Source: Geobacter sp. (GTDB lineage Bacteria > Desulfobacterota > Desulfuromonadia > Geobacterales > Pseudopelobacteraceae). From it: a stretch of DNA of 64,000 bases. The DNA is taken from positions 434,001 to 498,000 of the forward strand of contig PJFB01000002.1 of the NCBI GenBank assembly GCA_003574895.1. Direction: 5' to 3'. Numbering within the stretch: the stretch's first letter is position 1; each line of letters starts with the position of its first letter. The position numbers and the translations under genes are program-made. The notes under the pieces were generated by a model, which ran no database searches, was not told the origin of the DNA, and worked only from the letters and a program-made list of their open reading frames with translations. Positions 8,712 to 16,504 of the stretch are shown piece by piece.

Positions 8712-9983
8712 ATGCCAAATTATCCATCAGCCATCAGATCCTACCTGCATAAACGCGCCGTTGCCACCCCCTGGCGGATAAACGCGCCCCCTGCCGGGCT
8801 GTTCAGCGGCGCCGTGGTCATCCCCTCCCTGGCCGAGAGCGCCAACCTTCCCCAAACGCTCCGTTCCCTTGCCGCCAACCCGCCTGAGTTGCTGGCCCGC
8901 TTCCTGATCCTGGTGGTGGTCAATCATCGCGGCGACGGGCCCGTTGCAGACAGGTCCGACAACCTGGCCACACTGGCCGCCATCCCAGGCTGGCGGCAGG
9001 AGTATGGTCTGGCGCACCTGCACTGGGTGGATGCCGCCTCGGAGGGGATGGAACTCCCCTCGAAACAGGGGGTCGGCCTGGCCCGCAAGATCGGCCTGGA
9101 CCTGGCACTGCAGCACCTGGACTTTAATCAGGACGACCCGCTCCTGGTCTGCCTGGATGCCGACACCCTGGTGCAGCCCGACTACCTGCCCGCCCTCACC
9201 AGCCACTTTGCCGCGTCCCGCGCCGGTGGCGCCAGCCTCCCCTATCGCCATTGCCCTGCTGCCGACCCGGAGGGGCAGGCGGCCATCGACCGCTACGAGC
9301 TGTTCCTGCGCACCTATGTGCTGGGGCTGGAACTGGCCGGCTCCCCCTATGCCTTCCACACAGTGGGGAGCGCCATGGCCTGCCGGGCCTCGGCCTATGT
9401 CGCCGCTGGCGGCATGAACCGTCGTCTGGCCGGCGAGGACTTCTACTTCCTCCAGCAACTGCACAAGACCAGCGGCGTCGCGTCCCTGGCCGGCACCTGC
9501 GTCCACCCATCGCCCCGCTCCTCCCACCGCGTCCCCTTCGGCACCGGCCGCTCCGTGGGCGACATGCTGGCGCCGGGGGGCGGGCAGCTGTTGTTTTACC
9601 AGCCAATGCTGTTCGGGATCGTGGCCCAGTGGCTGGCAACGGTGGCAGGCCACGACGGCGCGGAGGGCGAGGAATTGCTGGACCGGGCGGCGCTGATCTC
9701 CCCCCACCTGCGGACATACCTGGCACAGGCGGGTTTCGCTGCTGCCTGGAATAACTTGCGGCAACACAATCCCGACCAGGGAAAGCTGCTGGCCGCCTTC
9801 CACGGCTGGTTCGACGCCTTCCGCACCATGCGGCTCATGCACCACCTGACCGATGCCGCCTTCCCCCGCATCCCGCCGGAACAGGCCGTGCCCCCCCTTC
9901 TGGAACAGGCCGACTGCAGCACCCAGGCCGGCGTGGGCGGGATGCTGGAACAACTGAGGGCGCTTCAGGGGGTGCGGGGGTGA
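8712..9983 (+). CDS. Glycosyltransferase family 2-like protein
   Basis: 423-aa protein with a GT-A fold N-terminal half: GAVVIPSLAESANLPQTL begins the nucleotide-binding strand and LVCLDADTLV carries the DxD metal/UDP-sugar motif (D-A-D). A GGMNRRLAGEDFYFLQQL stretch matches the ED acceptor region of family 2 enzymes. There are no obvious membrane helices, so it is probably cytoplasmic. The sugar donor and acceptor are unknown. No strong ribosome site precedes this ATG. The stop overlaps the GTG start of the next gene, so the two are coupled. Confidence 0.75.
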   Translation: MPNYPSAIRSYLHKRAVATPWRINAPPAGLFSGAVVIPSLAESANLPQTLRSLAANPPELLARFLILVVVNHRGDGPVADRSDNLATLAAIPGWRQEYGLAHLHWVDAASEGMELPSKQGVGLARKIGLDLALQHLDFNQDDPLLVCLDADTLVQPDYLPALTSHFAASRAGGASLPYRHCPAADPEGQAAIDRYELFLRTYVLGLELAGSPYAFHTVGSAMACRASAYVAAGGMNRRLAGEDFYFLQQLHKTSGVASLAGTCVHPSPRSSHRVPFGTGRSVGDMLAPGGGQLLFYQPMLFGIVAQWLATVAGHDGAEGEELLDRAALISPHLRTYLAQAGFAAAWNNLRQHNPDQGKLLAAFHGWFDAFRTMRLMHHLTDAAFPRIPPEQAVPPLLEQADCSTQAGVGGMLEQLRALQGVRG

Positions 9984-10726
9984 TTGCCGGGAATCGTTTG
10001 AGCACCATGCACGAGGATACGGTCGTGTGCGAAGGCGTGGCAATCCCCTACCGCTACTGCCATTCCCGGCGCCGGACCCTGGGCATGACCATCAGGCCGG
10101 ACAAATCGGTGAGCGTGCGGGTGCCGCTGCGTACCCCGCTCCATGCAATACGAGATTTTGTTGCCCGGCAGGCGGCCTGGATCGAGAAGGTTCGGCAAAA
10201 ACTCGACGCCCAAAGACCCGTGTCCGAACAAAGCTACACAAATGGTGCCACCTTCCTGTTCCAGGGGACGGAATACCGACTGGCCCTTGAACAGGGGCCG
10301 GTGGAAGGGGTGCAGATCCGGGGAGGCTCCCTGGTCGTGACCATGTCGGACCATGCCGATCCTGGGCGCCAGGCCGGGCTGGTGGCCCGCTGGTATCGGG
10401 AGCAGGCATTGGAGATGTTCCGGGAGCGAATGATCGCGTGCCACCGGATGTTCCCCGCAGGGACGCCTCTGCCGCAGGTTGTGATCCGCCCAATGAAGAG
10501 CCGCTGGGGCAGCTATTCCTACCGTACCCGGCGCATCTGCCTGAACCTTAACCTAATCAAGCTCCCCCAGCCCTGTCTCGACTACGTGATCGTCCACGAA
10601 CTCTGCCACATTGAGGTCAGGCACCACGGCCCGTCCTTCTGGCGGCTGGTGGCGCGGTATGTGCCGGATCACGGGCTGATCCGCCGGCAGTTGCGGACGT
10701 TGCCCCTCACGCCAGTTGGGGTTTAG
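9980..10726 (+). CDS. YgjP-like (DUF45/SprT-like) zinc metallopeptidase family protein
   Basis: 248-aa protein of the YgjP/M48-related DUF45 family. H206-E-L-C-H210 supplies the zinc site, followed by the family's hydrophobic C-terminal helix (SFWRLVARYVPDH); MKSRWGSYS upstream is also a family signature. E. coli YgjP has been reported to have nucleotide pyrophosphatase activity, so peptidase action is not certain. Starts at GTG overlapping the previous stop; an ATG at codon 10 is the alternative. It is the last core gene before the accessory island. Confidence 0.85.
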   Translation: MIAGNRLSTMHEDTVVCEGVAIPYRYCHSRRRTLGMTIRPDKSVSVRVPLRTPLHAIRDFVARQAAWIEKVRQKLDAQRPVSEQSYTNGATFLFQGTEYRLALEQGPVEGVQIRGGSLVVTMSDHADPGRQAGLVARWYREQALEMFRERMIACHRMFPAGTPLPQVVIRPMKSRWGSYSYRTRRICLNLNLIKLPQPCLDYVIVHELCHIEVRHHGPSFWRLVARYVPDHGLIRRQLRTLPLTPVGV

Positions 10727-10760
10727 GGTCAACCGCACATTGGCGATCAGGTGTAATCGA

Positions 10761-10785
10761 GGACGGGAAACCCCGTCCTTTTTTT
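10761..10785 (+). terminator. Rho-independent terminator
   Basis: Perfect GGACGGG/CCCGTCC stem with an AAAC loop followed by seven T, 35 bases after the metallopeptidase stop. Confidence 0.9.
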
Positions 10786-11435
10786 GTGCGCAACCCAACG
10801 ATCTAAGCATAAAACATGGAATCAAGAAGGTATCTATCCAGCACTTACTAAAATAGAATTTAAACCCAAAAGCATATTTACAGGGATAACAGGGATGAAG
10901 GGGATAACATCTTTAAAAACATATAAATTCAGTTTTTTGTTTGACCCGAAGAATGTTTTGATTTTGACGTTATCCCATACAGTTATCCCATATATCCCCT
11001 TCATCCCTTTTAAATATAAATGAGTTTTATGTGGGCCGCTATAATGTTGGCTGAATAGTTACTCCATAAGCTGTAAAAGCCGGCGTTCGGGACAAGCGTT
11101 GCGCTCTACGTGCGTCATCGGCTGGCAAAAGAGCCGGGCGCGGCGAAAATATCGGTGATTAATCCAGTCTATTCAGGAGGTTTTGCCCTGATAAAAAGAA
11201 CAAATCTGCAAACGATCATTATTGTAATGCCCTCATAAAACTCGTATTATCCATAAACAAAATCCATAAACAAAAGTCAAAATCCTGGATAAATATCCAT
11301 AGCGCAAGCGGGGCCGAAGAGGTCAGTTCAACCGCATTTTATGCGGTGGCTCTGCTTCGCTATGCACCGCCTAAACTCATGAAAAAATGCCTCATACCCC
11401 AGGAATTTCGCAAATTTTAAGTATGGAGAAATGGA
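10786..11435. other. AT-rich non-coding left edge of the accessory island, with inverted repeats
   Basis: About 650 bases without a supportable gene. It contains an imperfect inverted repeat built on GGGATGAAGGGGATA (left arm 10880-10907, right arm 10969-11011). Between 11326 and 11370 there are two small hairpins (CCGCAT-TTT-ATGCGG; GCGGTG...CACCGC) behind GTTCAAC, loosely like a decayed attC site. No terminator, tRNA or complete frame was found. Confidence 0.5.
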
Positions 11436-12638
11436 TTGAAAAAACTCATCATCATTATCCCTGTTATCCTGCTATCACTGGCTATGTTGTGCTTTTCCTA
11501 TTATAAAAATGAACTTCCCAAGATTGAGACTTCTTCAACGGCTGAAGCCGCCAAGACGACGGAAGCGGATAATGACTATGAAACTAATTTACGCATGCAG
11601 AAAGAATTACTTTCGGCAGTGGAAAGCGGAAACCTTGCAAAAGTTGAAAACGCGCTTAAAAAAGGGATCCCCATAGATATGGTCACTTCTGGCGGTGAAG
11701 AGACCCCGCTCATGCGGGCTGTTGTTCTCAACAACAGGGACATGATCAAATTTCTCCTGAAGAGCGGTGCGGACATAAATGCGTTTGCCTTTGCAAATAA
11801 GAAGGGAACCTCCGCATTGAATATCGCCATAATAAAAGACGAGAAAAATCTGGTCGAGTTTTTGCTGAATAGCGGTGCCGAATTGCGCGATGCAATTGCT
11901 ATTGCGGTAATTGAAGGCAATAGGGAAATGGTTTCTTTCCTGCTGTCCAGAAAGGCTGATGTCAACGTTGGACAACAAACTGGATGGTGGTATACACCCA
12001 CCCCGCTTCAGCTTGCAGCCGAAGCGGGAAATTTTGATATGGTCAGATTTCTCCTAAAAAATGGTGCTGATATCAACAACGTCTGCGACAGTACCATCGT
12101 GGCCAGTGCGGCAAAATCTGGTAATCTCGAACTTGTCGAATACCTGCTCTCCCTGGGTGGTAAAGCGGATGGTGCGTTGACCGTGGCTTTTGCCGAGGGT
12201 TACAAAGACGTTGCTCAATTTCTCCTGAAGAATAAGACCCCTTTGGGCAATGCGATTTTTGGCGCGGTTACCGCCAATGATATTGAATCTGTCAAGCTGC
12301 TGATCAGCTTAGGCGCAGATGTCGATGCGGGTGAATATGGCGAGGAAGGATACAACTGCAGTGCCCTCTCAATAGCCGCTTCAAACGGGAACCTCGAAAT
12401 GGTGAAGCTCCTCTGTTCACACGGCGCTGATGTAGACTCGGAGGAAGGGGCACATGATGAACAAAAAAAAGCGATCGTTTCAGCTTATGAAAATGGTCAT
12501 TACACTGTTGTTGACTACCTGCTTTCCAAAAACGCAGATTATGAGCAATTGCTCCAGGTTGCACAGGATAAACAGGACCGGATAATGCTGGCTAAACTGG
12601 AAATAGTGAAGCAGAGAAGGAACAAAACCCACAAGTGA
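11436..12638 (+). CDS. Ankyrin-repeat protein with N-terminal membrane anchor
   Basis: 400 aa, starting at TTG (ribosome site GGAGAA 8 bases upstream; the ATG just upstream is out of frame and meets a stop). Residues ~4-22 form one hydrophobic segment, either an uncleaved anchor or a signal peptide, so the repeats are likely periplasmic. From ~55 to 380 run about nine to ten ankyrin repeats of ~33 aa, with recurring units such as LMRAVVLNNRDMIKFLL, SGADINA and LQLAAEAGNFDMVRFLL. Ankyrin proteins bind protein partners; none is identifiable. The base composition is AT-richer than the core genes, as in the rest of the island. Confidence 0.85.
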   Translation: MKKLIIIIPVILLSLAMLCFSYYKNELPKIETSSTAEAAKTTEADNDYETNLRMQKELLSAVESGNLAKVENALKKGIPIDMVTSGGEETPLMRAVVLNNRDMIKFLLKSGADINAFAFANKKGTSALNIAIIKDEKNLVEFLLNSGAELRDAIAIAVIEGNREMVSFLLSRKADVNVGQQTGWWYTPTPLQLAAEAGNFDMVRFLLKNGADINNVCDSTIVASAAKSGNLELVEYLLSLGGKADGALTVAFAEGYKDVAQFLLKNKTPLGNAIFGAVTANDIESVKLLISLGADVDAGEYGEEGYNCSALSIAASNGNLEMVKLLCSHGADVDSEEGAHDEQKKAIVSAYENGHYTVVDYLLSKNADYEQLLQVAQDKQDRIMLAKLEIVKQRRNKTHK

Positions 12639-12741
12639 GGCAACAAAAGTGATATTTCAAGAGCTGACCCGCAACATTCTACGGTCTTCGCTTTACTCCG
12701 CTGGTGTGTTCACGGCTGTTCGCCGACAAAGTGAGGGATGA

Positions 12742-13391
12742 ATGTCGAGGTACGTGTACTTAGACGAGAGTGAGTTTGACTCCGAGCAGAAGAAAGGGTA
12801 TGGAGCGCTTGCGTGCGAGGAACCCATCTCTGATACAGTGATTGATCGAGCGATTACAGAGCTTCGAGGCGACTTAGATCGCCGAGACCCAAGATGTAAA
12901 AAGCTAGATTACAGGACACTTGAACGGCATTGGTTTCATGCTGCTGACGACAGTAAGAACGGGCATTCCCATATTTGTACAGAGATATCTCAGTCCGTAT
13001 CTGGCGTATTCTTCGCCGATTTCTTTGACACCGGAAAGCTGGCCCAAAAAGATCAGCGTCCAGAATACGCTTATCACCTGTCTTCCCAATTAAGTACCGC
13101 TCGGGCTTTAACGACCGATTGCCCTGTCATCTCGTCTTTGAAGAAAGAGATGGGCTCTCCCTCTCAAACCTCAAAAGATGGTACGAGCAACTAAAGCACC
13201 AGCTTGCAATGAGCGCCTACGATTTGCCGTGGGTCCCGACCTACTACCCGCATGTGACCTACGAAATATCAGGCAAGAACACACCGGGGATCCAGTGTGC
13301 AGACTTCATCCTGTGGGCTTTTGCCAGACACGTTATAGGTGACTCCAAATGGTTTCAGCGAATCAGGACACCTTTCAGCTATGGGAATTAA
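12742..13391 (+). pseudogene. DUF3800 protein gene interrupted by a one-base frameshift
   Basis: The first frame (12742-~13130) begins MSRYVYLDESEF, the DUF3800 N-terminal strand with its acidic DES motif, and runs to TARALTTDCPV. The matching sequence continues in another frame from ~13130 (HLVFEERDGLS...PGIQCADFILWAFARH) to the stop at 13391. Adding one base after 'cctgt' near 13130 restores a continuous protein of about 215 aa with the conserved late QCADF motif. DUF3800 proteins are RNase-H-like and often occur in defence or mobile regions. Either a recent mutation or a sequencing/assembly error; no slippery heptamer supports programmed frameshifting. Confidence 0.75.
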
Positions 13392-13393
13392 AT

Positions 13394-13467
13394 AGGAATT
13401 AAATAGGGACACTCCCCATTTATTAAGGAATTAAATAGAATTAAATAGGGACACTCCCCATTTATTA
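13394..13467 (+). repeat. Left REP-like pair
   Basis: Two tandem copies (13394-13425 and about 13438-13467) of a unit containing GAATTAAATAGGGACACTCC followed by CCATTTATTA. The first copy starts within a few bases of the DUF3800 stop. Confidence 0.85.
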
Positions 13468-13504
13468 GATTGTTTTTTTATCATATTGCCATATTATTCA
13501 TGCC

Positions 13505-14185
13505 ATGCCTAGAATCGCACGTGTCATAGCTACAGAATATCCGCATCACATTACGCAACGCGGTAACAATCGCGCTACAGTCTTTTTTGATGACGAAGAT
13601 CGCCAGACTTACTTGAAGCTGCTGGCTCTGTATGCTGAAAAATACCACTTTCAAATCTGGGCCTATTGCTTGATGAATAACCATACCCATTTGCTTGCCG
13701 TGCCGGAAACAGAAACCTCTCTCGCACGGGGAATCGGTTTGACCAACCAAGTGTACACCCAATACCTTAACCGCAAATTGAATCAGTGCGGGCGTATCTG
13801 GCAAAACCGTTTTTTTTCATGCGTGGTCGAAAACAACCAATACCTCTGGGCGGTAGCACGATATATTGAGCGCAATCCTCTGAAGGTTGGCTTGGTGGAT
13901 AACGCAGAGGCATATCGCTGGTCGAGTGCCAAAGCGCATTTAACTGGGGCAAGCGACAATCTTCTTGGTACAACCTCTTGGCTTTCCCCGCAGGAACAGA
14001 ATGCGTATGTCAATTTTTTCGTTGCAGAGGATGAAGAGACTGATAATGCAATCCGCAGAGCAACCCGCACCGGTCGGCCATTTGGTTCAGAAAGTTTTGT
14101 AGATTTGCTGGAGTTTCAGCTCCAGCAGCCCTTAAAAGCCAAGAAAAGAGGACGGCCTTACAAAATAAATGGGGAGTGTCCCTAA
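13505..14185 (+). CDS. REP-associated tyrosine transposase (IS200-like Y1/HUH)
   Basis: 226-aa transposase. HHITQRGNNR at the N-terminus is the RAYT signature, H60-T-H62 in MNNHTHLL is the HUH metal site, and Tyr84 or Tyr87 in VYTQYLNRK is the likely catalytic tyrosine; ARYIERNPLKVGLV is another family motif. Enzymes of this kind cut single-stranded REP hairpins and act as single-copy host-associated genes more than as roaming insertion sequences. The coding frame is intact. Its stop is embedded in the right flanking repeat. Confidence 0.92.
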   Translation: MPRIARVIATEYPHHITQRGNNRATVFFDDEDRQTYLKLLALYAEKYHFQIWAYCLMNNHTHLLAVPETETSLARGIGLTNQVYTQYLNRKLNQCGRIWQNRFFSCVVENNQYLWAVARYIERNPLKVGLVDNAEAYRWSSAKAHLTGASDNLLGTTSWLSPQEQNAYVNFFVAEDEETDNAIRRATRTGRPFGSESFVDLLEFQLQQPLKAKKRGRPYKINGECP

Positions 14186-14219
14186 TTTAATCCAATGGGG
14201 AGTGTCCCTAATTTAATCC
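14164..14219 (-). repeat. Right REP-like pair, inverted relative to the left
   Basis: Two copies (14164-14193 and 14194-14219) of GGGGAGTGTCCCTAATTTAA, the reverse complement of the left pair except for small drift. The first copy overlaps the transposase C-terminus. Confidence 0.85.
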
Positions 14220-14234
14220 TGGGATGCTTTCAAT

Positions 14235-14292
14235 CATCTTATATGAGATGCCAAAAGCATATTATATGGGATGCTATTTCTCATATAAGATG
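14235..14292. promoter_or_regulatory. Three operator-like palindromes upstream of the DUF4062 gene
   Basis: Three versions of the near-palindrome CATCTTATATGAGATG at 14235-14250, 14258-14273 (CATATTATATGGGATG) and 14277-14292 (TTTCTCATATAAGATG). Centres are 23 and 19 bases apart, close to two helical turns. The array ends 73 bases before the DUF4062 start, a suitable place for a repressor. The binding protein is unknown. Confidence 0.5.
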
Positions 14293-14365
14293 CTTTTCTA
14301 ACTGGTCAATAATGAGTTGAGTAGAAAATGGCAAAACTTCAAAAAGAACTAGTAAGGAGATTACC

Positions 14366-15325
14366 GTGGCTATTCCTAGGGTATTTGTAAGTTCAACGTG
14401 TTATGACCTGAAATATATCAGGGAAAACCTGAGGTTTTTCATAAAGACCATAGGGTATGACCCTATACTTAGCGAAGATGGAAGTGTATTTTTCAACCCC
14501 AAGATGCACACTCATCAAGCATGTCTTGCAGAGGTTCCTAACTGCCAAATATTCATTTTGGTGATTGGTGGGAGATATGGGAGCCTTATCAAAAAAGGAA
14601 GTACATCTATCACCAATGCTGAATATATGGAGGCCGTAAAGTTAAAAATTCCGATTTTCACACTTGTTGAACAAGCCGTATATAGCGATCACTATGTCTA
14701 TACCAATAACAGACACAATAAAGAAGTCGACATTACCAAGATAATTTACCCATCTGTTGATAATATCAAAATATTCGATTTTATAGATCAGGTCAGACTT
14801 AATACAATTGACAATGCGATTGTTCCATTCAAGGACTTCAGTGATATTGAATCATATCTTCGTCAGCAGTGGGCAGGGATGATGTTTTCGTTTCTGATGT
14901 ACCAAAATGAAAAAGAGAGGATTGCAGATACTTTGACCGTTGTGAGTTCAATGAATGAACGTATTGAAATGCTCTCAAGGCAGATATTGAAATCAGTTGG
15001 CACAGTAGACGCAAAAATGACCGCAGCCCTCTATGACAAAATGATGACACATGAATCCGTGCGGGATATAAGTTACTTCAATATCTGTGTTACACCTTTA
15101 GCAATTCTAAAAAATCCTACCTTTATGGATTGCCTCCAATTTCTAGGTAAAAAAATTACTGTAGAAGATAAAAAGAATGAAGTTTCAATATCTGTTGATT
15201 GGATTAGTAAAAGAAAATTGGAACAGGATGAGACTGATTACCAGTATGTAAGGAAAGAATTACTTGATGTTCTTAGTGAGTTTAATATTACACTTGAAGA
15301 ATTTATCAAGTCACATAAAAACTAA
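14366..15325 (+). CDS. DUF4062 domain protein (TIR/SIR2-like N-terminal fold)
   Basis: 319-aa soluble protein starting at GTG with AAGGAGA seven bases upstream. The N-terminal ~100 residues are DUF4062: IPRVFVSSTCYDL opens the first strand, then CQIFILVIGGRYGS and ITNAEYMEAVKLKIPIFTLV. DUF4062 is a Rossmann-like TIR-related domain found at the N-terminus of NLR-like and other defence proteins. Here it is followed by a ~200-residue helical region without a recognisable NTPase, so it is a stand-alone version. AT-rich like its neighbours. A role in defence is inferred from family and context only. Confidence 0.8.
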   Translation: MAIPRVFVSSTCYDLKYIRENLRFFIKTIGYDPILSEDGSVFFNPKMHTHQACLAEVPNCQIFILVIGGRYGSLIKKGSTSITNAEYMEAVKLKIPIFTLVEQAVYSDHYVYTNNRHNKEVDITKIIYPSVDNIKIFDFIDQVRLNTIDNAIVPFKDFSDIESYLRQQWAGMMFSFLMYQNEKERIADTLTVVSSMNERIEMLSRQILKSVGTVDAKMTAALYDKMMTHESVRDISYFNICVTPLAILKNPTFMDCLQFLGKKITVEDKKNEVSISVDWISKRKLEQDETDYQYVRKELLDVLSEFNITLEEFIKSHKN

Positions 15326-15385
15326 GTTGATAAAAGTTATAAAGTGTCTGCCCTAGACATTGGACGTTATTAGAAGATCATCGAA

Positions 15386-15446
15386 ACTCAACAAGGCTTA
15401 CGACCCGCCCTAAAAAGCCAGCGGGTCAAAGCCATGCCCGTTGGCC
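15386..15446 (+). other. Integron attC-like recombination site (candidate)
   Basis: ACTCAAC (15386-15392, fits RYYYAAC) and CGTTGGC (15439-15445) bracket a long stem: GACCCGC/GCGGGTC (7 pairs) and GGCTT/AAGCC (5 pairs) separated by a 2/1-base bulge, then CAAC/GTTG at the base and a 12-base loop. The bulged double-box fold of about 60 bases is what attC sites look like. The right core departs from GTTRRRY at its sixth base. Confidence 0.5.
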
Positions 15447-15545
15447 AAGCAGGGAGAAGGATTAACTCCTCTATTAATTGTTAGTTGTAAAAATATTTTC
15501 AGCCTGAATTTCTGCCATATTGTCACATTTCTGGAGGAAGTCACG

Positions 15546-16355
15546 ATGAGAGCAATATCTGAATTATTGATTCATTTTCTTGGTAAAGATTTTAAGAATG
15601 AGCCCAGTAAGCAGTTAGAGATTTTTCAGTCGATTATTAACGATGGTCTAAGATGCTCCAGAATTGACGTAAAATTTGGCTTTGAAGGATGCATATATGG
15701 GAATGCAGTATGTTTTACGGACATTCCCTTGAATTTTTGCGATGAGCATACAGCCTTCTATGGGAAATTTGGGATCGCATTTACAAAAGCCTTTGTTAAA
15801 AATGCGGGCGGCAATCCTGCTAATTACTTTGTTGATTATGCACCATCAATGACAAACAGCGATGATATCGTAGAGAATCGTGGTTTGTTGTATATGACCG
15901 CAACTAACCTATTCAAGAACCTCATGACAATGAATGAACACATAAAAAAAGATAACTTCGAGGGTATCTTTGATCATGAAGGTAAAATAGCTTATTCAAA
16001 GGATGATTATGAGTCTTTTGCCAACCATCTTCAGCAATTTCTAACTTTTATGAAGCCAATGGGTGATTTAGGCCCGGCGCGTGATGGATCGGACCAAATT
16101 GATCAATATTATAAGGAAAGAGAATGGAGAATTGTTCCATATGTAGGATCAATTATGTCAGGGCGAGCTGTTATAAGTCCTGAAGAACATATTTATTATA
16201 AATTCAAAAGAAGAGATGTAAAACTAATTATTGTTCCCAATAACGAAATCAGGAAGCAAGTTCTAGAATGGTTCGCCAGCTATGAAATTGATGACGTTGA
16301 GTATGCAGAAGATCCTCCGCCAGTGCTAGTTTACGATGATTTAAGCTGCTTCTAG
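15546..16355 (+). CDS. AbiGi-like abortive-infection family protein
   Basis: 269 aa; the ATG at 15546 has a GGAGGAAG ribosome site, while the frame is open further upstream without one. Conserved blocks fit the AbiGi family (antitoxin half of the lactococcal AbiG phage-abortive system): IINDGLRCSR, AVCFTDIPLNFCDEHTAFYG, KFGIAFTKAF and YYKEREWRIVPYV. In AbiG the partner toxin AbiGii is a nucleotidyltransferase encoded next door; no such partner is seen here. The gene is AT-rich and lies between two attC-like sites in the orientation expected for an integron cassette. Assignment rests on motif memory, so moderate confidence. Confidence 0.6.
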   Translation: MRAISELLIHFLGKDFKNEPSKQLEIFQSIINDGLRCSRIDVKFGFEGCIYGNAVCFTDIPLNFCDEHTAFYGKFGIAFTKAFVKNAGGNPANYFVDYAPSMTNSDDIVENRGLLYMTATNLFKNLMTMNEHIKKDNFEGIFDHEGKIAYSKDDYESFANHLQQFLTFMKPMGDLGPARDGSDQIDQYYKEREWRIVPYVGSIMSGRAVISPEEHIYYKFKRRDVKLIIVPNNEIRKQVLEWFASYEIDDVEYAEDPPPVLVYDDLSCF

Positions 16356-16402
16356 CACCTTATTGCCCTGCGAGCAGTAATCGACCTTTACATCGAATAG
16401 GC

Positions 16403-16462
16403 GTCCAACAAGGCGGCGGCACACAGACACTGACGCGCTGGTGCGCCCCCACGACGTTATCG
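16403..16462 (+). other. Second attC-like site (candidate)
   Basis: GTCCAAC (16403-16409, fits RYYYAAC) and ACGTTATC (16454-16461) bracket a GC-rich, partly self-complementary 45-base segment beginning AAGGCGGCGGCAC and ending GTGCGCCCCCACGAC. CCAACAAGGCG and ACGTTAT resemble ends common in environmental attC sites. Pairing is weaker than in the site at 15386. Confidence 0.4.
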
Positions 16463-16504
16463 CCGTAACCGAATCTATTCACACCCATAAGGAGATTTTC
16501 CGAA

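Larger units (their letters stand above)
13394..14219 (+). mobile_element. REP-associated tyrosine transposase unit with flanking repeats
   Basis: A Y1 transposase gene flanked on the left by two direct copies and on the right by two oppositely oriented copies of a ~30-base repeat with core GGGACACTCCCC / GGGGAGTGTCCC. This is the layout of a RAYT with its REP/BIME sequences. The right repeat includes the last codons and stop of the transposase. Confidence 0.8.

Noticed and set aside
8727-10043. 438-aa antisense frame opposite the glycosyltransferase gene
   Set aside because: Shadow caused by high GC; the sense protein has a clear DxD motif and coupling to the next gene.
12639-12741. attC-like site between the ankyrin and DUF3800 genes
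   Set aside because: CCGCAAC and GTTCGCC ends are present but no stem forms between them.
13115-13140. Programmed frameshift in the DUF3800 gene
   Set aside because: No slippery heptamer or following stem; a simple one-base loss explains it.
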